Origin: an uncultured Clostridia bacterium | GTDB taxonomy: Bacteria > Bacillota_A > Clostridia > Peptostreptococcales > Anaerovoracaceae | Direction of reading: 5' to 3' | DNA length: 10,455 nt | NCBI GenBank assembly: GCA_945873875.1 | Contig: CAMCER010000010.1 | Location: 1-10,455 of the forward strand | The notes under the pieces: model-generated | Seen by the model: the letters and a program-made list of their open reading frames with translations, nothing else | Database searches by the model: none | Told to the model about the DNA's origin: nothing | Position numbers and translations under genes: made by a program | In this document: one piece after another, positions 1 to 5,755 of the stretch | Numbering within the stretch: position 1 is the first letter of the stretch | Layout: every line of letters starts with the position of its first letter

Positions 1-1451
1 ACTTTAGTTCCTTCTTCATCACTGAACAGGGTCCCGCACAGACTGCACTCCCAGTATTCAATGTTGCCCTCTTTCACACATGTTGCAGCATTGGCTTCAT
101 TTTTCTCCAAATCATGCCCTGTAGCGGGGATGGTTTCTGTTCTGGTATGCGAGGAATCGTGTTTGCAGGTAAATGTTTTGGTTCCATCCTCTTCGCAGGT
201 CGCTTCCCTGGTCACTCTGCCATTATTCCAGTCGTGGCCGAGAGCAGCGACCGCTGTCTCTGCAGCTGCGATCTCATTATCCGCATCTTCATCTGTAAAA
301 CACTTATTACATGTTTCACATTTCCAATGCTCGATATTCCCCTTTTTCGTGCACGTCGCCGCTGTTTCTGGTACATGTGTTAATTCATGCCCTCCGGGGA
401 TGATTTCTGTCCTTGTATGAGAAGGATCGTTCTGACATGTGAATGTCTTTACTCCGTCCTCATCACAGGTCGCTTCTTTGGTTACAACACCGTCATTCCA
501 ATCATGGCCAGTTGCTTTAACAACGATATCTGATGCGGAAAGTTCTGATTGGGCATCTTCGTCGGCGAACAGGCCATCGCATTTTTCGCACTGCCAGTAC
601 TCGATATTGCCGTCTTTAGTACACGTTGCTGCCACTGCGTTTGTTTTATTAAGCAAATGACTGGCTGGAATCACTTCTGTTCTCGTGTGTGAAGAATCGT
701 GCTTGCATGTGAATGTCCTGATACCATCTTCTTCGCAGGTAGCCTCTTTCGTCACTTTGCCGCTGTTCCAGTCGTGGCCGAGAGCAGGAACTGAAACCGC
801 ATACGAATCTCCACAATTCCTGCATGTGAATGTCTTGACACCGTTGGTCGTACATGTCGGTTCTCTTGTTATTTCCCCTTCATCATAATCATGCCCTGTC
901 GCAGGAATGGCTTCCGTTCTTGTGTGTGATGAGTCGTGCCCGCAGGTGAATGTTTTGACTCCATCCTCTTCACAGGTCGCTTCCTTAGTCACTCTGCCGT
1001 TATTCCAGTCGTGGCCGAGAGCATCTATTGTTTCAGTTTTAACGTCCCCGCATGTCTGACAGGTAAGAGTTTTTTCACCTTCAGTGGTACATGTCGGTTC
1101 TGTTGTGATTTCTCCTTCATTGTAGTTATGACCGGGTGAAGAGATGCTTTCTGTTCGGATATGTGAAGGATCATTCTGGCATGTAAATGTTTTAACTCCA
1201 TCTTCTTCACAGGTAACTTCTTTCGTGATCTGTCCTTCATTCCAATCATGGCCAGAAGCTTCAACTACCGTATCAGAAGCTGCTATTTCGTTCACTGCCT
1301 CCTCGGCATCGAACAATTTATCGCACTTCTTACAATGCCAATATTCAATGTTCCCGTCTTCAGTGCATGTCGCTTCATTAGCGCTGATCTTTTCCAGGTC
1401 ATGGCCGCCAGGAAGGACTTCTGTTCTTGTATGTGAAGGATCATTCTGACA
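1..1451 (-). pseudogene. Out-of-frame 3' part of the C1 protease gene: Cys/His repeat stalk, cut by the window edge
   Basis: Read in the minus frame whose codons sit at 1449-1451, 1446-1448 and so on, this stretch is open to base 1. It encodes about 480 residues of repeated modules with invariant Cys and Gly-His, such as TCEEDGVKTFTC followed by NDPSHTRTE. It has no Met and no ribosome binding site, so it is not an independent gene. It is the expected C-terminal stalk of the upstream protease, now in the -1 frame relative to it. The shift coincides with a half-missing first module, which begins directly at CQNDPSH, suggesting a deletion that was not a multiple of three. Absence of any stop over 1.45 kb implies the break is recent, reversible or a sequence error. 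The function of such modules is unknown; their Cys pairs could bind metal or form disulfides. The C-terminal anchor, if any, lies left of base 1. Confidence 0.75.
1..1451 (-). repeat. Protein-coding tandem array of 12 Cys/His modules in two length classes
   Basis: Module ends, placed at the recurring Gly-His, fall at 1401, 1248, 1128, 1011, 891, 774, 657, 504, 387, 234 and 114. Ten complete modules measure 153, 120, 117, 120, 117, 117, 153, 117, 153 and 120 nt, with a partial module at each end. Short modules (39-40 aa) carry DWN-x-G, TKEATCEEDG, KTFTC and SHTRTE; those ending at 1011 and 774 have a Cys-x-x-Cys-Gly pair instead of the NDPSH or HDSSH segment. Long modules (51 aa) carry GNIEYW, a Cys-x-x-Cys pair and an acidic stretch before the next Gly-His. 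Identity within a class is high at the DNA level, so unequal recombination and assembly collapse are both plausible here. Confidence 0.85.
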
Positions 1452-3616
1452 TAAACCACTGTTCCCAGGTTTTCTGCAGTAACCACCAGTCTGGTCTCGC
1501 CGTGACGCTTGGAAATGATGGTCCTCCTTGCCGGATCGTCTGTGCTTCCCGTAAAGTCAGCGAAGGTCGTATCCTCTATCTTCCATGTTATCTCTCCCAG
1601 ATCATCCATGCTTGCATCTTCGTCACCTTCAACGATCAGCTCCAGATTCAGCTTATTGTCTCCGTATACTTCAGCATCCTTGCCCAGGTACAGGTTGCCA
1701 ATTCCGTTCAGATACATATTCAGGTCGGCCCGCTCTTTAGCGTATCCTCTGATGGGGAAGTTGTCGGTTATGAGGATCTCGGCTTCTTCCGGGTTCGACG
1801 CATTTGTCAGCATTTCTTTCTGGATCTTCTTGTCGGAGAAATCCTTCCACTGGCCATCCATCAGGATATAGCTTTCTTTTTCATTGATGACGCTTTCATT
1901 CCATGACGTGAAGCCCTGGCTCTTAGCAAAATCCTTGCCGTAAGACGCCGGGACATTGGCTGCATATTTCCCTTCCGGAGTCTTCTGTGTGATCACGATG
2001 GAATAATACTGATCGCGCTGGACCATGACAGGTTTTTCAAGGTCGACCTTGTGATAGCCGCCCAGCGGATAGTTCTCCGGCTCGCTGTTTGAGGCCATCA
2101 GCTTTCCATCCTGCGGATCTGCGAAGCGGTCCTGAAGGAGATATACCTCGTAGCTGACTGCTGTATCAGGATAGGTGGTCTCGAAGGATATCTGTTCCAG
2201 CTCCTCACAGACCTCTGCCTTGAATACGTTCGCTTCTTTGACCTCATCTTCGACTGCGGCCGCCTGAACGTAGTTCACAGGCATGTAGTCGTGCTGGTCC
2301 AGGTAATATGAGCTTCCTTCATTGCTTTTGTCAAATTCAAGGGCTTCCGGAAGCTGTATGGTCTGATCATAGTATGAAAGCCAGAAATAGCCTGTGTGGA
2401 CGTCGGACGTTACCTCGTAAGGCGCCTTGTCCTGTCCCTGAAGAAGTCCCCAGTCTCCCATGCCGTGATTCGGGAATTCTTCTTCACCGGATCCCCAGCT
2501 GTTCTTTACCAGCCATGCGCCGTTTCCTTCCGGAGTCGTAAGTTCATAGGCTTTCTCATCGTCTAAGCCGTCGATTTTATGAGCGAATTTTTCCTTTGGA
2601 TAATTATCGTCCCAGCCTACGATGCAGACTGCGTGGTTGGCCTGTTCAGGTTCAAATGTGTACTGCGACCAGTTACTGCTGATATATCTGCCGCCATCAG
2701 GACTCTGATCCGGTCTGAAAGTGTCAGCGTGATACCCGATCTGCACTCCGCGCTTGTTCTGCAGCTGCTCCTTGATAGCTGCCGTACCTTCCGGAACATA
2801 CTCATAATCTTCATTTTCATCCATGCCGGCCGGCGTTGGAAGAAGGTATGATTCTTTCAGCACATAGGACTGCTTGAATCTGCTCTTTTCCTGCATCGAC
2901 CAGTCGTCATACGGAGTGTAGCAGTAATTTACCGTTGCCCCGCCAATGACTTTTTTCTGGGTCTTGCCTTTCTGGCCTTTGTATTTAAGAGTGTTGACTC
3001 CGGCGTCTGCCCATTCTGTATCGTTATCCCATTTTCTGTCTTCCAGATTCGGACCAATGCCTGAAGAATAGACGCTGGTGGCTATGAACGGTACTCCGCC
3101 GATATTGAACCTGTCTGCTGCAGTGATATCTTCAGCGACATGTACGCCTTCCCCGTTCTGCGGGTCGTCCGGATCGTCTATGGCTGTAGCTGCGAAGTAT
3201 GTCAGATGCTTTTCTGACAGATCCATATTCGCAGCGGTATGATCGCCTTTGATCGCGTCATTTCCCAGCACGCTGATCTCCGCCGCTGCTGTAGCCGCAA
3301 ATCCCCAGCATGACCCGAAGGGGTTCTGGAACTTTACAGAAGTGACATAATCCTGTCCACCCAGATCGCGCAAATCAAAGCTCTCAGGAAAATCCTTGTC
3401 ACTTTTCTTCAGTGAACTCATCTTGGGCCCTGGCCCGTTGAACGGATCCTGCGATTCGTCCTGCATCTGGGAAGCCAGCTGCTTCTCGGTGCTATTATCA
3501 GTCTTCTGTGACTGGTCCGGTCCGTTTATCGCGAAGACTCCCGTCGGCATCATGGTGACGGTAAGCGCAAGCGAAAGCAGTACTGCCAGTACGCCTTTCG
3601 TGAATCTGGTTTTCAT
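1292..3616 (-). CDS. Secreted papain-like (C1) cysteine protease with lectin-like and Ig-like domains, frameshifted at its 3' end
   Basis: An extracellular cysteine protease, probably surface-associated. Numbering from the chosen start gives signal peptide about 1-29 (KTRFTK, then a hydrophobic stretch ending GVFA) and a C1A domain about 80-385. The catalytic set is visible: oxyanion Gln97 and Cys103 in QNPFGSCWGFA, His328 in NHAVCIVGW, Asn372 in LVKNSWG. A lectin-like region, a common partner of bacterial C1 peptidases, follows at about 437-590, then an Ig-like (Big_2-like) domain at about 635-721. I chose ATG at 3616 because AAAGGA lies 11 nt upstream and AGAGGGAG directly upstream, and it starts a classic signal peptide; ATGs at 3640 and 3664 add a charged leader. 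After Val721 (about 1454) the frame leaves the family: the last 53 residues to the stop at 1292 are an out-of-frame reading of the repeat array. The protease part should still fold, but the wall-distal repeats are lost. Protease identity is very sure. Confidence 0.9.
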   Translation of the reverse strand: MKTRFTKGVLAVLLSLALTVTMMPTGVFAINGPDQSQKTDNSTEKQLASQMQDESQDPFNGPGPKMSSLKKSDKDFPESFDLRDLGGQDYVTSVKFQNPFGSCWGFAATAAAEISVLGNDAIKGDHTAANMDLSEKHLTYFAATAIDDPDDPQNGEGVHVAEDITAADRFNIGGVPFIATSVYSSGIGPNLEDRKWDNDTEWADAGVNTLKYKGQKGKTQKKVIGGATVNYCYTPYDDWSMQEKSRFKQSYVLKESYLLPTPAGMDENEDYEYVPEGTAAIKEQLQNKRGVQIGYHADTFRPDQSPDGGRYISSNWSQYTFEPEQANHAVCIVGWDDNYPKEKFAHKIDGLDDEKAYELTTPEGNGAWLVKNSWGSGEEEFPNHGMGDWGLLQGQDKAPYEVTSDVHTGYFWLSYYDQTIQLPEALEFDKSNEGSSYYLDQHDYMPVNYVQAAAVEDEVKEANVFKAEVCEELEQISFETTYPDTAVSYEVYLLQDRFADPQDGKLMASNSEPENYPLGGYHKVDLEKPVMVQRDQYYSIVITQKTPEGKYAANVPASYGKDFAKSQGFTSWNESVINEKESYILMDGQWKDFSDKKIQKEMLTNASNPEEAEILITDNFPIRGYAKERADLNMYLNGIGNLYLGKDAEVYGDNKLNLELIVEGDEDASMDDLGEITWKIEDTTFADFTGSTDDPARRTIISKRHGETRLVVTAENLGTVVYVRMILHIQEQKSFLAAMTWKRSALMKRHALKTGTLNIGIVRSAINCSMPRRQ

Positions 3617-3672
3617 CTCCCTCTGATCCTTTCTTTTCATTTTCCTGAAAATGTTTTCACACAAAAATTACA

Positions 3673-3692
3673 CTGTTATTATACCATAACAG
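3673..3692 (-). promoter_or_regulatory. Promoter -10 of the C1 protease gene inside a perfect palindrome
   Basis: On the minus strand TATAAT (3678-3683) is preceded by TGG, giving an extended -10 (TGnTATAAT). No good -35 is visible at normal spacing, as is usual with extended -10 promoters. The -10 sits between perfect 7-bp arms, CTGTTAT (3673-3679) and ATAACAG (3686-3692), separated by 6 bp. A dimeric repressor bound here would block the promoter. That role is inferred; the palindrome and -10 are seen directly. Confidence 0.6.
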
Positions 3693-3771
3693 CAAACGTA
3701 AACCCATTACTGCTGTCCTATGCAGAGAATCACTTTTTCAATTCAGCATCGACCCGGTCCGCTTCTTTGCC

Positions 3772-3822
3772 TTGACTTTTGTCTCTGTATCAGCTGACAT
3801 TAATTAGGATGAATTTGTCCTA
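3772..3822 (+). promoter_or_regulatory. Promoter and operator-like palindrome of the antitoxin gene
   Basis: A -35 of TTGACT (3772-3777) and a -10 of TGACAT (3795-3800) are separated by 17 bp. Just downstream, over the expected transcription start, lies an imperfect 18-bp palindrome at 3805-3822 with perfect arms TAGGA and TCCTA around an AATT centre (14 of 18 positions symmetric). Phd/YefM antitoxins typically repress their own promoters by binding such palindromes, so this is probably the autoregulatory site. Confidence 0.55.
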
Positions 3823-3841
3823 TTATTTGGAGGAGATGGAA

Positions 3842-4087
3842 ATGTTTATAGATACCAATACGATTTATTCTATGACACAGGCTAACCAGAACTTTTCTTC
3901 TGTTGCAAGATCGGTGGATAGAAATGGGAAAGCTGTAGTGTTCAAAAACAACAGACCGAAATACCTGATCATAGATGTGGACAGCAGTGATTATATTCTC
4001 GATCTGAGCGATGATGAGAAAATCGATATTGTTGCAAAAAGAGTGCTCAGGCGCTATCTTCGGGCATTTAAAGCGTTGGCAAAATGA
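3842..4087 (+). CDS. Phd/YefM-type antitoxin, no adjacent toxin
   Basis: An 81-residue protein. The N-terminal half has the Phd/YefM signature: IYSMTQANQNFSSVARSVDR, then a short turn, then KAVVFKNNRPKYLIIDVDS, the fold that dimerises and binds operator DNA. The C-terminal part (LSDDEKIDIVAKRVLRRYLRAF) would be the toxin-neutralising or extra helical segment. I chose ATG at 3842 because GGAGGAG ends 6 nt upstream; the in-frame ATGs at 3836 and 3779 fit worse, and 3836 abuts the binding site. In this family the toxin (Doc, YoeB or similar) usually follows directly, often overlapping, but here only intergenic repeat DNA and a convergent gene follow. It is therefore either a solitary antitoxin with a toxin encoded elsewhere, a transcriptional regulator, or the survivor of a decayed pair. 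Family assignment is fairly sure, function less so. Confidence 0.75.
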   Translation: MFIDTNTIYSMTQANQNFSSVARSVDRNGKAVVFKNNRPKYLIIDVDSSDYILDLSDDEKIDIVAKRVLRRYLRAFKALAK

Positions 4088-4125
4088 ATACCTTCTCAAA
4101 TGGATCAAAGAAAGAAAGGTATAAT

Positions 4126-4165
4126 AAAGCCCGGCTCCTCTCTTTTTCTGAAAGGCTTTGTTTTT
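4126..4165 (+). terminator. Possible intrinsic terminator after the antitoxin gene
   Basis: Arms AAAGCC (4126-4131) and GGCTTT (4154-4159) are followed by GTTTTTA. The 22-nt loop is long, so the hairpin is modest. The first hairpin of element E1 directly downstream is also followed by a T-run on the plus strand and would give a second stop signal. Confidence 0.4.
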
Positions 4166-4330
4166 ACCACTATTTAAAATAATAATTTTTAGTGGTATTT
4201 TTCCAACCCCCATTTTGCGCAAATTCTTCTTTTTTGCTCGAAATCCTGCAAAATCACTGATTCGACAAAATTCGACACGCTTTTTCTCCACAAAAAATAC
4301 CACTAAATTCAATATATCTGATTAGTGGTA
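4165..4330 (-). repeat. Element E1: hairpin-flanked intergenic repeat with GTCGAAT direct repeat
   Basis: This 166-bp element lies between the convergent antitoxin and eamA genes. Hairpins at 4165-4197 and 4298-4330 both have the arms TACCACTA and TAGTGGTA but unrelated AT-rich loops. Between them, on the minus strand, is TGTCGAATTTTGTCGAAT (4260-4277), two GTCGAAT heptamers with 10-bp period. In minus orientation the order is hairpin, 20 nt, motif, 62 nt, hairpin, the same plan as E3. Similarity to E2 continues past the element into the end of eamA. The hairpins may also end transcription from both sides, since both have T-runs. I do not recognise the family. Confidence 0.8.
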
Positions 4331-4395
4331 TTTTCTATTCGCTTTCGCCTTTGTCGCGGCTGATTATTCCGCGATTTCCTCCCGGAGATATCCTC

Positions 4396-5277
4396 CTATT
4401 CCTTCAAAGTGATTATCGTAACTGATCCGATTATGACCACCCCGCCGATTATCTGCCACATGTTCAGCGTGGAGCCTAACAGGACCCATGCAAATATGAC
4501 CGTCACCAGCGGTATGATGTTTTCCGCCATGGACACCAGGGTGATGGACAGCTTGCTGATGGAGTAGGCATACAGGAATTCTGCCAGTATCGTCGAGAAA
4601 AGTGTCGTCCCGATAAGGATCGCGAACAAAACCGGATCCGGGTCGCAGTAGATAGGATGGTCGAAGACAAACACGAAAGGTATCGACACTATCCCGGATG
4701 TGAGCAGAATCACTGCAAGAGCCTGCAGCAGGTTATATTTCTCAAAGATATCCTTAGATACGATTATGTAAAATGCCCAGATAACGGCACCGATGAAAAT
4801 GGCTATGATGCCGGCTGCGCTGCCGCCCAGGCCTTCTCCGGTGGTAAGTACCAGCAGAGCAACTCCCACTATGGAGCCCACTATACCGATAACTCTGATT
4901 CCGGTTATCTTCACCCCGTTGAGGACCCTGTCCGCAAGAAGTCCAATCACAGGAACGATAGCCAGGATCAGAGATGCTGTCGGGCTTGAGATCTGACCTA
5001 TGCCGAAGGATTCAATGTTCATGTATCCTGCCAGCATCAGACCCAGGATGATCACCCTTGGGACATCTTTCTTTTCAAAATGCAGGCCTTTATATTTTAT
5101 CAGGCAGAAAGCTAAAACAAGAACGCCGCCCAGCACCAGCTTGAACGTGGCGATGAGCATGGTGGACATGTGCGCCGTACAGTATTCAACGCCGACGAAA
5201 TCCAGCCCCCATACGAAGACTACCGCAATGAGAGTAAATACCGCTAATCGGTTAGATCCGCTTTTATCTGAACTCAT
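4396..5277 (-). CDS. EamA-family (DMT superfamily) permease
   Basis: A 293-residue integral membrane protein with the two-fold EamA layout. About ten hydrophobic helices can be placed: roughly 11-32, 38-60, 73-95, 99-119, 124-146, 151-177, 182-205, 215-240, 247-271 and 273-290. The first half shows AVVFVWGLDFVGVEY and the PTASLILAIVPVIGLLADR segment typical of the family; the second repeat shows AENIIPLVTVIFAWVLLG and WQIIGGVVIIGS. Length matches the usual 280-310 residues. ATG at 5277 is preceded by GAGGTGA about 6 nt upstream. Family members export or import metabolites such as amino acids or nucleosides; the substrate cannot be read from sequence. The gene is bracketed by elements E1 (downstream) and E2 (upstream), and a stump of a second copy lies beyond E2. 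E2 appears to supply its -10. Family assignment is very sure. Confidence 0.92.
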   Translation of the reverse strand: MSSDKSGSNRLAVFTLIAVVFVWGLDFVGVEYCTAHMSTMLIATFKLVLGGVLVLAFCLIKYKGLHFEKKDVPRVIILGLMLAGYMNIESFGIGQISSPTASLILAIVPVIGLLADRVLNGVKITGIRVIGIVGSIVGVALLVLTTGEGLGGSAAGIIAIFIGAVIWAFYIIVSKDIFEKYNLLQALAVILLTSGIVSIPFVFVFDHPIYCDPDPVLFAILIGTTLFSTILAEFLYAYSISKLSITLVSMAENIIPLVTVIFAWVLLGSTLNMWQIIGGVVIIGSVTIITLKE

Positions 5278-5360
5278 ATAAGTTCACCTCACCCTCTGTC
5301 TTTAAACTGAGCGGGAGCATTGAGCTTCCGCTCATGCATCTCCGTTCTGTTCTCTCTTGA

Positions 5361-5369
5361 ATTATACCA
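5361..5369 (-). promoter_or_regulatory. Extended -10 of eamA formed by the end of element E2
   Basis: On the minus strand TGGTATAAT ends the right arm of E2's terminal hairpin: the arm's final TGGTA continues into TATAAT at 5361-5366. It lies 84 nt before the eamA start and faces the right way. No clear -35 is seen. At the equivalent place E1 reads TGGTAAAAA, so only E2 carries this -10. Confidence 0.5.
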
Positions 5370-5531
5370 CTATTCAAAATAATTTTTTTTTAGTGGTAAT
5401 TTTCCAAGCTTCATTTTGCGCAAATTCTTCTTTTTTGCTCAAAATCCTGCCAAATCACTGATTCGACATAATTCGACACGCTTCTTCTCCACAAAAAATA
5501 CCACTAAATCAAATATATCTTATTAGTGGTA
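5365..5531 (-). repeat. Element E2: second copy of the TACCACTA-stem repeat
   Basis: A 167-bp near-duplicate of E1 in the same orientation. Hairpins are at 5365-5398 and 5499-5531, with arms TACCACTA and TAGTGGTA. The motif at 5461-5478 reads TGTCGAATTATGTCGAAT on the minus strand, with one change, in the spacer between heptamers. By eye it is about 85-90 percent identical to E1. It sits between the divergent eamA and NlpC genes, so it overlaps upstream regulatory DNA of both. Confidence 0.8.
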
Positions 5532-5592
5532 ATTTTTCTTCGTTTTCGCCTTCGCCGCGGCCAGTTATTCCCGGTTTGATCCTTCGGGTCTG

Positions 5593-5652
5593 CTATTCTT
5601 TAACGGTGATCACCGTAACCGATCCGATTATTATCAGTCCGCCGGGCGCCTG
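5593..5652 (-). pseudogene. C-terminal stump of a second eamA copy
   Basis: Minus-strand reading upward from the TAG at 5593-5595 gives GGLIIIGSVTVITVKE and stop, matching the end of the intact permease (GGVVIIGSVTIITLKE and stop). The stump sits about 61 nt beyond E2, as the intact gene's stop sits 65 nt beyond E1, and the intervening DNA is also alike. Homology fades above about 5652, although short patches up to about 5760 still resemble the permease's last two helices. No start or upstream coding part remains. Confidence 0.8.
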
Positions 5653-5663
5653 TCTTGTACCGC

Positions 5664-5693
5664 TTGTTTTCACCCCCGGATATAAAGTAAAAT
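5664..5693 (+). promoter_or_regulatory. Weak candidate promoter of the NlpC/P60 gene
   Basis: TTGTTT (5664-5669) and TAAAAT (5688-5693) are 18 bp apart, about 60 nt before the start codon. Neither box is strong, and TATAAA at 5681 is an alternative -10. Confidence 0.3.
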
Positions 5694-5736
5694 ATCACCA
5701 TAGGAAATCACCTGCCACAGGGCAGCAGCTGTCACC

Positions 5737-5755
5737 AGGAGGCAAAATGAAATGA
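5737..5755 (+). promoter_or_regulatory. Strong ribosome binding site with a two-codon mini-ORF overlapping the NlpC start
   Basis: AGGAGG (5737-5742) is followed 4 nt later by ATG AAA TGA (5747-5755), whose stop overlaps the real start ATG at 5752 in an ATGA arrangement. The 9-nt spacing to 5752 is normal and the 4-nt spacing to 5747 is tight, so 5752 is the better start. The mini-ORF could allow termination-reinitiation or just be chance. Confidence 0.6.

Noticed and set aside
1..1451. CRISPR-like array
   Set aside because: The repetition is of 117-153 nt coding modules with an open frame and conserved Cys/His, not short identical repeats with unique spacers.
1440..1460. Programmed -1 ribosomal frameshift to join protease and repeats
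   Set aside because: The zero-frame codons GTG GTT TAT do not form an X-XXY-YYZ slippery heptamer, and the truncated first module points to a DNA lesion instead.
3800..4312. 170-codon minus-strand reading frame over the antitoxin and E1
   Set aside because: It starts inside E1 and runs antisense to the antitoxin; residues reflect the repeat and a shadow frame.
4165..4330. E1 as nothing more than a pair of intrinsic terminators
   Set aside because: T-runs and convergent position fit for E1, but E2 lies between divergent genes, E3 hairpin 1 has no T-run, and the conserved motif with fixed spacing is unexplained by termination.
4396..5531. Composite transposon carrying eamA between E1 and E2
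   Set aside because: The homology extends past E2 into an eamA stump, so tandem duplication explains the bracketing; no transposase is present.
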